Origin: Catonia carolina
Taxonomy: Eukaryota; Arthropoda; Insecta; Hemiptera; Achilidae
Assembly: GCA_035578175.1 (NCBI GenBank)
Contig: JAQMRL010000008.1
Span: 95,923,041 to 95,987,040 of the forward strand
Length of the DNA stretch: 64,000 nt
Direction of reading: 5' to 3'
The number at the start of each line of letters is the position of its first letter. Position 1 is the stretch's first letter. Below the pieces are notes generated by a model, which was given only the letters and a program-made list of their open reading frames with translations, did no database searches and was not told where the DNA came from. Shown here in pieces: positions 11,345-22,028 of this stretch. A program made the position numbers and the translations under genes.

Positions 11345-11787
11345 CTAGCATGCCCCACTAGCATGTTTCGCACGCGAAATGGGTGTAAGGTTGCCTTACC
11401 GTTTTTTTTTAAAAATAAATATGTAACAGATATTGTGTAGCTGCTAGGTCGACTGTATACTCCAACGTACACATACACAACACACACACACACACACACA
11501 TAACTTGATAAATTGTCTTGGGCAATAGTACACACACACACACACACACACACCCACAAAACGATAATTAAAATTTTTTTTAGATTTTGATAATTTCCCC
11601 CGCTTACGTCTTAGCCTACGCCATCATCAAACCATACAATTGTTTTGAATTATGGTTTTTTGAAAATGTAAAAATAAAATTTTGCTGTGAATACGCTGTC
11701 AAAATTACATGAAAATCTGTTCTGTAGTTTTAGAGATTAGCTCGCACAAAAAGACACGCTTTGTCTTTATAATATTTGTAACGATTT
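11345..11787 (-). mobile_element. Helitron-like non-autonomous repeat with CA runs
   Basis: Starts ctagc and ends ctttataatatttgtaacg, with gaaaatctgttctgtagttt and gagattag inside. The same ordered landmarks occur on the opposite strand at 12478-12712, where the ends are clearer. Two CA microsatellites (about 11479-11501 and 11529-11552) lie in the middle. The 'Helitron' label rests only on TC and CTAG-type ends and on a general resemblance to widespread insect repeats. Confidence 0.4.
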
Positions 11788-11796
11788 CTATATAAA

Positions 11797-11915
11797 AATG
11801 CGGTGTGAAACACTCACATGATTTTCTTTTGCTGATGTAAATAATCAACAATATAACCTATACACTTACATTGGCAAGAGAAAAGTGGTGTGAATGTTTC
11901 CCACTTAATTTTTAT
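11797..11915. repeat. Two F1 left ends face to face
   Basis: An F1 left terminus (ggtgtgaaacactcacatg) runs in at 11801. After about 50 bp the same terminus comes back out inverted (cattggcaagagaaaag, then tgtgaatgttt). Nothing else of F1 is present. The result is a ~115-bp fold-back made only of element ends. Confidence 0.7.
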
Positions 11916-12477
11916 TATTTAAAACGAACCTTATTTAAATAACATCACAATTTAGAAAGAAGATAAGTAGTACGTACCCAAACGCTTAATCATTAATTCT
12001 ACGCGAATGTTCTTGTTAGGAATCTCATAAAATAGTTCGGTTCTGTTCCATTAGGCCAGTTTCTAAACTTTATGGGAATAACAGATGAGGAAAATTGTCT
12101 CGGATAGTACTAGTCGGTCGTTGACCTCTACTATCTTGTTCATTTACCTCACAAGTTCACGTTTAGAATTTTAGTTAACACTGTTTAATTTCCTCATCAA
12201 AGGAAAATACTTATACACATGGGGGAAGTAAATGAAGAGTTACTGTTGGACACTCCTTTCCTCTTGTATCTTGTACATGATCCTTAAATTCATGTTGGTT
12301 TTCAAAATACAGTACCTACTATACTACTCTATAACATTTAAAACAAAATTTTATTTTCTTGTTCAATTACGTTCCTTTAGTTAATTCGTAAATTACACTT
12401 CTTAATGTTTATCGTTATTAGATATTTATATTGTTTTTTAATTAGTTTTAGATAAAATGTAGTTTATTATCTATACT
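11916..12477. other. Unassigned AT-rich stretch
   Basis: No supported gene. Confidence 0.45.
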
Positions 12478-12712
12478 TCTATACTAATATTATAAAGAAG
12501 AAACGTCTGTTTGTTTGTTTGTTTGTATAAGGTAATCTCAGAAACTACTGAACTGATTTTAAAAAGTCTTTCATTGTTGCATAGCTTAGAGCTTCCTAAT
12601 CAATAGAGGCTATTTCGCAACTTTAAGTAACTTTAATTAAGTGAGAGGATTTAAAATAATTTAATGAGGTCTACATTAGCTGCTGTGAAGCGAAGCGAGC
12701 GGAGGTGGCTAG
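12478..12712 (+). mobile_element. Short Helitron-like repeat
   Basis: Begins tctatactaatattataaag, contains a run of gttt units near 12510-12528 and the phrase agaaactactgaactgattt, and ends ggtggctag. TC at the start and CTAG at the end, with no terminal inverted repeat and no target duplication, is the Helitron pattern. No clear 3' hairpin was established, so another non-autonomous class remains possible. Confidence 0.45.
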
Positions 12713-13012
12713 TATTGAAATAATTATGGGCTACGGTTCTTTTAATAACGTATTGAAGTTTTACTCTCTTACACCAATTTTTTATTAACTTTAGGTAGAC
12801 TATTTAAATCACGTAGGGGATGGTTTTAACTGAATATTTAGATTTTTGGGTTTTATGTTTTTCAATAGTTTAGGCCTAGATCTATCAGAAAAACATTAAA
12901 TTACATCAAAAAAGATTTTTCTGAAAATTATCAGGTTTACCCAAAAAAATTATCATGTTACCAAGAACGAACATTTTTCATAATTTTATTCTGCTTTTAT
13001 TTTATAGTGCCT

Positions 13013-13432
13013 AGAGAATTTTTGTTTTTTAAATATCTGTATCACTGTTTTTAATATTCTCAGCTGTCGGTTCAGCTTTCCAGCCAACTGTTGATGGGAA
13101 ACCGACTTGTTTGTATACATTTTGATTTTGATTTGTTGCCTTTTATTGTAAATATAGATTTTTAACATTTAGGTACACTTTTCTCGGAAACCATTAAACC
13201 TACCAGGCTTTTTCTTCTTTTTTTTAGAGAATTTTTGTTTTTTAAATATCTGTATCACTGTTTTTAATATTCTCAGCTGTCGGTTCAGCTTTCCAGCCAA
13301 CTGTTGATGGGAAACCGACTTGTTTGTATACATTTTGATTTTGATTTGTTGCCTTTTCTTGTAAATATAGATTTTTAACATTTAGGTACACTTTTCTCGG
13401 AAACCATTAAACCTACCAGGCTTTTTTTAGGG
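13013..13432. repeat. Tandem duplication, 213-bp unit, two copies
   Basis: agagaatttttgttttttaa starts at 13013 and again at 13226. The two units are nearly identical through ttaggtacacttttctcgg to the caggc block, differing mainly in the length of a T/C run. Matching short minus-strand frames in each unit are products of the duplication and resemble no known family. Confidence 0.9.
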
Positions 13433-13500
13433 CTGCGGTATCAAGGATCGGAGTAGCCTGCATGATCGCCAATCTCCTTTAGGAGACGCCACCCGAACAG
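13433..13500 (+). pseudogene. Possible LINE 3'-end remnant
   Basis: One frame reads IGVACMIANLL followed by a stop. The minus-strand remnant at 17111 ends with a similar IANLRSGT phrase before a purine-rich tail, so both may be ends of the same non-LTR retrotransposon group. Very short. Confidence 0.25.
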
Positions 13501-14195
13501 AAAATAGTTTATAAATTTAGAAAATAAATCTTGATAGAAAGTACGCTAACAGGCATAACTACAATTCAAAAATCAACTATCCGTTGTTGGTTAGGTTAAT
13601 TTTCAACTTTGTGTTTATGATAAAATACAAAATTTATAAATTACTGTTGGCTAATTAAATTTTTTTTAAAATAAAAATATTTTTGGTGATATTTAATGTT
13701 CACCTCTACTATAAAATAATGCAGAAAAAACAATTTTACTCTGTGTAAAATTTACGCATGATATTTTTTTACGTGTAGTGAAAGCGTTTTTAAACGTACT
13801 GTTGTTTTATTAATATTTAAGAATACCTTTGAACAACAAAAGACAAGGTTTTTGTTTTGTCTTGGGTAAACAAAATATCTTTTCGTAAACAGTTTTACAT
13901 CTGAAATGGTCTTGTAAACTTTATAGTTGGAAATTTTATTAGGACAGTTGGCCAAATACTTGGGGGTGTTTTGTGTATCTCATGCAATTTCTGTCTCGAC
14001 TTTCAAATTACTTTCTTCACTATATTTTTTTACACTTCATAGAAAGTTATTTTGTGACTTCTGTATTTTATTTAACTTTTTTTTTTGTTGTATTTATTTA
14101 ATATTGTTGTTTGTTTTGTATATATTTTACGCTGCACAAGCAGAGAAAGTTTTGTTGGAGGTCGTATAGATTAAAACTTGATCATACTGTAATAA
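13501..14195. other. Unassigned AT-rich stretch
   Basis: T-rich on the plus strand from 14000 to 14130. Hydrophobic open frames there follow from base composition and are not supported as genes. Confidence 0.45.
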
Positions 14196-14600
14196 GTTGC
14201 CCATTACGGGCAGATGGAGTGTTAATTAATTGCACTCGATCTGTTGGTTCCAGAGCTACAAAAAAATGGTTCTGTTTCTTATCACATAGTCAGCCAATTA
14301 TATGACTGAATTATTTAAGAACAGAAGAGGTAGAGGTGTAAAAGATACTAGTCAAGAGTTATCTCCTCTTAGAGTAATGAATTTCACTATACAGGCAGAC
14401 CCTTTGGTGAATGAAGTGAAGATGTCATTTGCAGGGTGGAAAGTGGATTATTTTCGGAGGACCTGGCATGCTGAAAAGCATACTCTTTCAACTCGGTGAG
14501 GAAGGCAATAGTAAACCACCTCACTCCTTTGTTTTACTTAGTAAAACCTCTAGAGGTTCAAACCAACCTTTCGACTGTTGACCTAAACAACAACAACACT
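14196..14600 (+). mobile_element. B family repeat, near full length
   Basis: Runs from ttgcccattacgggcag to acctaaacaacaacaac. Shared landmarks are tatctcctct, aatttcactatacaggcag, gtgaatgaagtgaag and ggttcaaaccaacctttcg. It matches copies at 37701, 49804, 57023, 60178 and 62979. It contains two perfect palindromes (ttttacttagtaaaa and cctctagagg). Short open frames across it are not conserved between copies. Confidence 0.8.
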
Positions 14601-14794
14601 GTAATATGGTAAAATATTATTACCGGAAAATTTTATTTTATATGTACCTACCCTGTTTATAAACTTTCTAAAAAAAAAAAATAAATAAATAATGTGCTCG
14701 CATACTAATCAAATATTTTAAAAGGTTCTCTGAAAAGTTTTTAGAAATAACCGAACTAATTAAACATACACCAATTTAGTAAATCTATTTAGAC

Positions 14795-14940
14795 CCTCCA
14801 TGGCGCACTAGTCAGGGTGCTGAATTATGAAGTGTAAGTTCTCGGGATTATATTCATGGTTAATACCTGAAAATTATTATACGTTCAAACCTACCATTCC
14901 AGATTCCACAATAGTCACTAATGACTAAAAAAATTTGAAA
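14795..14940 (+). mobile_element. SINE-D, decayed
   Basis: The head reads ccatggcgcactagtcaggg with a weak B box (ctcgggattatattc). The body has tgaaaattatta, then cactaatgactaaaaaaa, the same order as in the better copy at 37025. Confidence 0.55.
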
Positions 14941-15524
14941 TTGAATTTTCCTGAAAAAACAGCTTAAATAACATCGAGGAAATCTTCAACTTCAACATTT
15001 TTTTGTTGTAAATGGTCCTTTATAAAATTCTTTATCATATTGGGTCACCATCCACTCGCCACAACCATCTTGAGAAAACTTTATCTCTAATTTTTTTATT
15101 TCAACTTAAACATTATTTTATTTATAACTGGACACTTTTTATAAGTATTTCGTTGATGGGAATCTCTCTTTTATCATCCTTTCCTACTCCCTTACGTAGC
15201 ATATCTAAAGGTGTTTTTGACCATAAAGCCAACGTTCCTTGGTTGAGTTTCTTATTAATTTCAAAAATTTATAAAAATTTCATTATTCTTACAAACTCAA
15301 ATTTTTAATTATCAGTGTTTTCGTGTAACCTTTTTTACATGAATTTGTTTCGTAATCGATCAAAATGTGTAATAAAACGTTAAGAAAATGTTTTTTAAAG
15401 TCATATTTTCTTGACTGAAATATATGATGCTACATGCTATCTTGAACTTTAAAGACTAATTTAATTAATTAATATTTCAAAAACTTATTGGTTAACAATA
15501 GTATTATTATTATTATTGTGTCAA
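14941..15524. other. Unassigned AT-rich stretch
   Basis: A 98-residue open frame at 15012-15308 lacks any recognisable domain, splice context or codon bias and is not supported as a gene. Confidence 0.45.
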
Positions 15525-15925
15525 ACCGTATAAAAGTAACTGCCTTTACTAGGATTTGAACCAGGAACCTTCGTCTCCGAAAATCAGCTGTTAAACAGCT
15601 GATTTTGGCGACGACTTTACCTCTAGACCAACCCGGTGGGTAAATAGTCGAAATTATAATACGGTATTGAAGTACGGTTTTGGTTACTTTTACTGAAAGG
15701 TTAACTTTTATACGGATTTGAATGTTAGATAGTGGTTACCCGGTGAACTTTAATGGTTAAGGTTCAATTAAGCGTACTTTCAGGAATGGTCGGTATGTGC
15801 CTGTACAAGACTACACCTCACTTACACGTCATACATATCATCTTCATCTCATTGGGTTATGGGGTTGCTTATTGTTCAAAATTGAACAGATTGTAACATA
15901 TACACGTAACAATTTAAAAAAAAAT
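15525..15925. mobile_element. SINE-A with inverted 5' part
   Basis: 15525-15642 is the complete tRNA-like head on the minus strand, including the palindrome cagctgttaaacagctg. After a 60-bp spacer, 15703-15925 is the body on the plus strand. Both parts break at the same point, the sequence cttttatacggat. It is the 5'-inversion pattern seen in LINE-driven insertions, described in the findings. Confidence 0.8.
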
Positions 15926-17110
15926 TGTTTCAACAATCCCCGTACATTCTGATGATTTAGAGTGGAATCTGAAAATTCTCTGTCGAAATGAAATTATTTT
16001 TTTTGGAACTACCTACATGTAGTGGATAGAAAATTAAATGCATGATTAGTGGACTATGAATAATTAAAAAAAAAAACGTGTAAATAATAATTTATGAATT
16101 TTTAAAGTTTACTTAATTAATTTTTCATGACAATAACTGTTATCAAAATTTTAAATTAAATTAAAAACGCCGTTTCTAAGTGTAATCTGAACGAAAAAAT
16201 AATTACAATTATTGCAGTTTAGTATTAAATCAAAAATTCTATTTGTAGTAACATTATTCTCATTTACCCTTCCAGTTTTATTAAAAATTCGTGGAATGAA
16301 TTTCCAATACAATAAAATTTCATTAGTTTTACCTGATATTGTAAGGGTGCATATAATCTTTCATTCATATTTCAAGGCTTCAACTTGTGAATGTTTTCAG
16401 CAACTATTATTTTTATGTTTAGTACATACTTATTGAATTTCATATTTTTCGTTAACCCTGCTTATCAGGTCTCACTTCCTTAGCATTCCCTTTCTCTATT
16501 ATATTAAAGCAAAAATTGACAATGAAAGCATTATCTCATAATTTTTTTTATTTGTAGCATATTTCGTTTACCGTCTGTTCAAGCTTTCAGTCAGTACCAT
16601 TTTGCATCCGATTCCCTGTAATACTTATTTTGTTTCCGTTCAGCTGATATCCATTCATCTCCGCATCGCCATTTTATCCCTTCCAATCTTTTTGTATACT
16701 GTTTCCCGTTTTCTTCCGTTTTTCTTTACTGTTCTTCATTTTCATGTAGTTAACCGCTTCAGATAAATATTCCTACGAACGTGAAATGAGAATTAACTAG
16801 TAATCCGTTTTACTCAGGCAATGAATACTTAAATCATAATTAAGAAAACAAAGTTTAAAAAATTAATCGTAATTTTATTGTTTTATATTTTTCCTTTGTG
16901 TTGTATTATTGTTAATTTTTGTTCTATAAATCGTAGAGGAAATAGATTGTTGATTGAATGATTGTTGATTGAATGTTGGTTGTATGAAGTGGTGTGTACT
17001 GAACAAGGATAATGGATGAAGATGAATGAAGTCTGTTGAATAGGAATTCCCGGTAATCAAAACTAGTTAAAACGTTTTTATTTTGATTCCTTCTACTATG
17101 TTCTGGTCTT
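15926..17110. other. Unassigned AT-rich stretch
   Basis: 16560-16760 is pyrimidine-rich and somewhat higher in GC. It could be eroded retroelement DNA, but no frame supports it. 16930-17010 has imperfect repeats of ttgattgaatg. Confidence 0.45.
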
Positions 17111-17546
17111 TTTCTTCTTTTTTTGGTGCCGATCCGCTACCGAATGTTGGAAATTATTTTGGCAATGATAAATTTATTTCCTGCTGTTTTTGAAGAGTCC
17201 TGAAGTAGAAGTTACTAACCATATCCTCAAGTTCTTTAGCCGGGACATTTGTCGTCTTTTAACGCCTCTCTTACCATGTACATTTCCTTGCAAATAACAT
17301 TTCAGCAACTTGTACTTATCGGCATTCTTAATGATATGTCCTAGATATTTTAATTTTCTTCTTTTTACTGTGCGCATAATTTACTTTTCTATACCAAGTT
17401 TGAAGCATTTGATGAAACACTTGATGAAGCAGTGATGTTTTTGATATTTTAACCATCCATGATATTTTAAAAATTCTATTTTTATAATCCGACCACTCCA
17501 ATCTCTTCGTTGCTTCCGTTAAGGTCCAAGATTCCTCAGTAATCAA
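17111..17546 (-). pseudogene. LINE reverse transcriptase C-terminal remnant
   Basis: On the minus strand one frame gives ESWTLTEATKRLE then RIFKISW, and a second frame continues with RRKLKYLGHIIKNADKYKLL and GKRGVKRRQMSRLKNLRIW. This is the order of the C-terminal region of many insect non-LTR retrotransposon ORF2 proteins (ESWTL, then RKLxYLGHI, then GKRGxGRRRxSWLxNLRxW). A frameshift separates the halves and the coding end runs into a purine-rich tail (aaaaaaagaagaaaaag) near 17111. The endonuclease and polymerase core are absent, so it is a 5'-truncated dead copy. Confidence 0.8.
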
Positions 17547-17821
17547 TAAGATGAAGAATATATAGCGTCGGAGAGTCTGATTTACAAATTCAAATTATGG
17601 ATTCTGAACAGCTTGGACATTTGCCTGAACGCTGTCCTTGCTTTTCTAGTAAAGCGGCAAACCATGATTGAATTGTCAATGAAAAGTGGTTGTCGGGGCG
17701 TTCGAAATAGTGTCGTTACGGGACCATTTCTAAATTACGTTAATAGTAAGTGTGCGTACATGTAGTTCAGATAAATCAATTTGAATTTTTAGGGACAGTT
17801 TCTTAATTTTAGTCAAGTTAA
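17547..17821. other. Unassigned stretch
   Basis: No supported feature. Confidence 0.4.
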
Positions 17822-18036
17822 GTTTTATACAGATTTGAATACTAAATAGTGGTTACCGGTGTACTTTGATGGTTAAGGTTCAATTAACTTTACTCTCTCA
17901 GGAATGGTTGGCCTTAGTCTGTACAAGAATACATCTCATTTACATGTCAAACATACATCATTCTTATCTCATTGGGTCATGGGGTTGTTCTTAAATGGAA
18001 CAAATTGCAACGTACACACATTAGTAATGAAAAAAA
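17822..18036 (+). mobile_element. SINE-A, body only
   Basis: Starts at ttttatacagatttgaatac, exactly where the inverted copy at 15525 breaks, and runs to the tail gtaatgaaaaaaattac. The tRNA-like head is missing. Confidence 0.8.
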
Positions 18037-18753
18037 TTACAGAGTATTAATTAAATTTTATTTGTACAATAAATATTATTTTTTCTGTTTATTTCAGTTG
18101 TTATGTAAAGGTAAATAAATTTATCCCATGTATCCGAAATTTATTCAATTTACTGTTACTACATATATTACTAAATACGGGAAACGTTTTCAAATTTTAC
18201 AATTTTTATTAGCACGTAAATGTACAATATTAAAATCCTAAAAGCGTGTACTACATTTCCTTGTTCACATATTTTCCGATGTAATTTATTTATTTTTATT
18301 TTTTTTATTTAATAAAACACTTCTATTGCCGGTATTTGGTTGTATAAATTAAGCTCTAAATTTTATTTATAAAAACACAAATGACCATACATTTTGCATT
18401 CCTAATGAAAATTTAATATTCCGCTTACATTCCGTTAGAATAACATTTTTAATGCATTATTAGTATTACTTTTGTGTCACCGCTGAAATTTTTTATTATA
18501 GAATCTAATGGAGTATTCAAATTTTATTTTAATGTCTGTTTCAATGTTTCTTCCCGCTTTTGTTTCCAGCAATGAACTGCTACAGTTTATTCCTATGTAT
18601 AGGGTTCTTTAATCTTATCTTATTCACATCTTTTTCGTGTTTTTAGATCTTACTTCGACAAATAACCCATCACTGATGGTTTTATTACACTTAATGTTTA
18701 GAACAGTTTATTTGTATTTGAGTTTTTGAATTATTACTTTGTATTTTTTAAGT
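18037..18753. other. Unassigned AT-rich stretch
   Basis: No supported gene. Confidence 0.45.
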
Positions 18754-19185
18754 CTAATTGCTCATACAGACAGGTGAAGGGTTAAATTATTTGAACTTAA
18801 TCTGTTAGTTCCTTCTTTGTTTCTTATTCTTTTATTTTAATTCCTAATATGTGTACGTTGCAATCTGTTCAATTCAGAATAATAAGCAACCCCATGATCG
18901 AATGAGATGAGGATGATATGTATGAAGTGTAAATGAGGTGTAGTCTTGCACAGACTCAGGCCGACCATTCCTGAGAGAGTATAGTTAATTGAACCCCAAC
19001 CATCAAAGTACACCGGTAACCACTGTGTAGCATTCAAATCCGTATAAAAGTAACTACCTTTACTAGGATTTGAACCAGGAACCTTTGTCTCCGAAAATCA
19101 GCTGGTTAACAGCTGATTTTGGCGACGACTTTACCTCTAGACCAACCCGGTGGGTTTGTTTCTTATTCTAGAAAGAAAAATTTAT
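18754..19185 (+). mobile_element. B family fragment split by a SINE-A
   Basis: The B family start (gctcatacagacaggtgaag, then aatctgttagttcc) is interrupted by the SINE-A at 18831-19154 and resumes after it for a few bases (tttgtttcttattct). This shows that B is older than this SINE-A insertion. Confidence 0.65.
18831..19154 (-). mobile_element. SINE-A, full length with 15-bp target duplication
   Basis: Reference copy. It is flanked by the perfect direct repeat tttgtttcttattct (18816-18830 and 19155-19169), which fixes its length at 324 bp. On the minus strand it begins cccaccgggttggtctagag (the A-box region), contains the palindrome aatcagctgttaaccagctg in place of a normal anticodon arm, then the B box (ggttcaaatcc), then a ~220-bp body ending in taggaattaaaat. 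A 15-bp duplication indicates LINE-type target-primed insertion. Confidence 0.92.
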
Positions 19186-20099
19186 TATTGTTGTTTATTG
19201 CTTATTATTGTTTGTATTATTATTATTATATATTATTGTTTATTATTATTTTTGCTTATTTTTTCTTATTGTAGAAACAAAGGAGGAAGTAAAGTAATTG
19301 CGTGATCCCTAGTTTTTCTAAACAAAGGAAATAAATCCCTGCAACTTTTGTGTGCAAGTAGTTGGTTAAAAGGTATTTTTCCTAAAGATGTTTCGGTCAG
19401 TTTCTAACTTCGTTAAAATACCACCACTAATGTTAGGGTAATATATCCGTACGAAAATGTAAAAATTTAATGTCGGTCAAGGTTAAATGAGCGTTTGTAA
19501 ATTGCTGTTAACTGTGTGGTGAGCGGCTACAGTTTTAGAATCTATTACTGGTACCAGTGTGCACACATTACATGCGACTCATTACCATTTGCAAACAATT
19601 ACAGTAATTAATGCTACAGCTCAAGTTAGGTATACAGTGATACTCATTAGCTAAATTTAACAGAAGTTAAAATAATCTGTATCAAGTTCTGTACAGCAAA
19701 GCTAATTAATCGAAAAATCTCTTATTATGCGTACCTTTAACGCAGTGATTAATGTAAATCAAAAAATAAATTGTATCTGTACTTTTTGTTGTCAATTGCT
19801 TTTGTCGCTCGTGATTTGGAATTAATTAAATACTATTTCTAATTTGTTTGTCACAGTTTCACTGTAAATCTAATAAAAGATGATCTAGCCCACATTTAAT
19901 TTATTTTTGTGTGTGATTTAGGCAGGAATTTTTAATTTTCAAATGGAACTTTTATTTTATCTCTGATAGCTTTTATGGTTTTGTGATCTAGATTTAACTA
20001 AAACAATTTTTCATCCAATTGTTTATCTATAAAAAATGTTAAATTCTTTTAAAGTAAATAATTTAGTTACAATAGCCTAGTAGGCCGATCCCACAACGG
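19186..20099. other. Unassigned AT-rich stretch
   Basis: ttatt repeats near 19180-19270; otherwise nothing recognised. Confidence 0.45.
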
Positions 20100-20400
20100 C
20101 GCACAGCGCTCCACCCTCGACCATCATCTCTACCCTAAACAATCGCCCCGGACACCATGAATGGCCATTCTCAGTTCAAAATTTGGTGTGATCATGTTCT
20201 CTTCATCATCATCTTCAGAAGAAGAATTGATATTAGAATCAGTAACGACAAAATACCATATTGTAAGATTAAAAATAATACATGCTCATCCATTGATTTT
20301 TTAATACGACGCAGTTGAGGTGGTTTGGGTTGGTTTTGTCCCATATAGGTGCCTGGAGGAAAATTTCATCAATAAATTTTTCTGTGTCAACTTGTTTTGT
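20100..20400 (-). pseudogene. MADF-domain fragment
   Basis: The minus strand encodes DTEKFIDEIFLQAPIWDKTN followed by PNHLN and KNQW, the first half of a MADF (Myb/SANT-like) DNA-binding domain: an acidic first helix, the xPxLWDxxxPxxxN turn and the start of helix two. After a stop, another frame gives an acidic run SSSEDDDEEN. MADF proteins are transcription-factor-like and are also carried as the second protein of PIF/Harbinger transposons. No splice sites or further domain were found, so a Harbinger relic is more likely than a host exon. GC content is slightly higher here than around it. Confidence 0.5.
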
Positions 20401-20559
20401 AATTAAAACCACACAGAATACTACAGCACTAGAATAAATGCGACGTCTCTTGACACAACAAGATTGAATACTAAACGCTGGGTGCGAGGGTGCTAGGCAA
20501 AAAATGCCAAGCTTAATTTTTTTCTGTTCTCTTATCCTGTAAACAATTACTTTTAGACC

Positions 20560-20700
20560 GCATCCGTGGAGCAATGGTAGCGCAATAGACTGCAAAGAAA
20601 TAGGTCCTTCGTATTCAGGTCTCGGTTAGGGTATGGAAATTATACACGTTAAAATTAACCGTAGTTGCTATAACCGAAGACGTTAGGTAATATCGAATAA
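20560..20700 (+). mobile_element. SINE-D-like, tRNA-related head
   Basis: The A-box region ccgtggagcaatggtagcgc and a B-box-like ggtctcggttaggg are followed by a short body with accgtagttgctataaccg. Diverged from the copy at 37025, so the family placement is tentative. Confidence 0.5.
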
Positions 20701-20879
20701 ACTGTGAAAATTGGTCGATTTGTATAATACGAGATGGTTTTTATTCGATTAGCTGGTTTTTTTTTTATAATCAGTCAATCGTTTAAAATATAAGCAGAAG
20801 ATTTAACTTTAAGAAGAAAATTTTAAAATATAAGCAGAAGCCAACAACTTTTGAAAGTTAATAAATCCTTTTTTGCTAA

Positions 20880-21420
20880 AACTTTTGTTTATTTAGGTTC
20901 GAAGTCTTTTAATCTGTTGCCTATTGAAGTTAAAAATAGCTCAAACATGTTAATATTTTCAAGAAAGGTTAAAGATTGGCTCAATGACTTAGGCTAACTG
21001 ATGTTGATTCATTCACTTGTAAGAATTGTTGGTTAGTGTTGGTGTTTTACCATTGCTGACTTCCAGTGCTTGCTATTCAGTCCTTGTACGAATTTACTGA
21101 TCTTGGTACATAATATAACAATAATAACTGATTTTAGTGTTAGTCATGTCCAGATGAATATCTGCTCTGAAGACTGACGGCTTGGTTAATATTGTTGTTA
21201 AAAATAATATAGTTAACATGCGCTGAAGCTGCCGTTACAATTTGAATTTTCATTTATAGTGGATGACGACATTGATTTGTAATTCATTTGTAAACTTGTT
21301 TTTATGTATTTTGTTTTGTTATTTTTTTATATAACCAAGTTATATATGGTTATTTATTCTTAGTAGATAAGATATAATTTTGTATTTGTATAAAGTGGAA
21401 TAAATAAATATATTATTATT
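20880..21420 (+). pseudogene. LINE 3' end, CR1/Jockey-like
   Basis: One frame from about 20898 reads SKSFNLLPIEVKNSSN, then FSRKVKDWLNDLG and a stop near 20997. This is the usual last segment of CR1/Jockey-group ORF2 proteins (xNxLPxxI..., then FKxxLKxWL). About 400 bp of 3' UTR follows, ending ggaataaataaatatat near 21410. The polymerase is missing because the copy is 5'-truncated. The similar ending at 58668-59160 on the minus strand may be the same group. Confidence 0.65.
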
Positions 21421-21463
21421 TTATCTGGTAGATTTTGGTGGAAAATCCAAGAGTTTCTATCAA

Positions 21464-22028
21464 GTAAAATTAATTAAGGAAATGAATAATAAATGTATCT
21501 TGACCGCCTCATTGGTTCTATTTTATGGAACTCCTACCTGAAGATACCTGTTTCAATTCCCTATTAGTTTGCTCCTGACTGTCAGTACATTGAAGTGCTC
21601 TAAACCGAACTACTTGATAGACATCTCTTAATAGCTTAGTAAAATTATTAAAATCTTAGTAAAATTAATTAAGGAAATGAATAATAAATGTATTTTGACC
21701 GCCTCATTGGTTCTATTTTATGGAACTCCTACCTGAAGATACCTGTTTCAATTCCCTATTAGTTTGCTTCTGACTGTCAGTACATTGAAGTGCTCTAAAC
21801 CGAACTACTTGATAGACATCTCTTAATAGCTTAGTAAAATTATTAAAATCTTAGTAAAATTAATTAAGGAAATGAATAATAAATGTATTTTGACCGCCTC
21901 ATTGGTTCTATTTTATGGAACTCCTACCTGAAGATACCTGTTTCAATTCCCTATTAATTTTCTGCTGACTATCAGTACATTGAAGTGCTCTAAACCGAAC
22001 TACTTGATAGACATCTCTTAATAGCTAA
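21464..22028. repeat. Tandem array, 195-bp unit, three copies
   Basis: gtaaaattaattaaggaaat starts at 21464, 21659 and 21854, giving an exact 195-bp period. Units one and two are almost identical; unit three differs at a few bases (ctattaattttctgctgac) and stops about 20 bp early. There is no coding frame across the units. Confidence 0.93.

Noticed and set aside
15012..15308. 98-residue open frame
   Set aside because: No domain, no splice context and composition typical of AT-rich non-coding DNA.
18092..18112. Micro-exon between a tttcag and a gtaaat
   Set aside because: About 13 bp, no partner exon in phase and no coding similarity.
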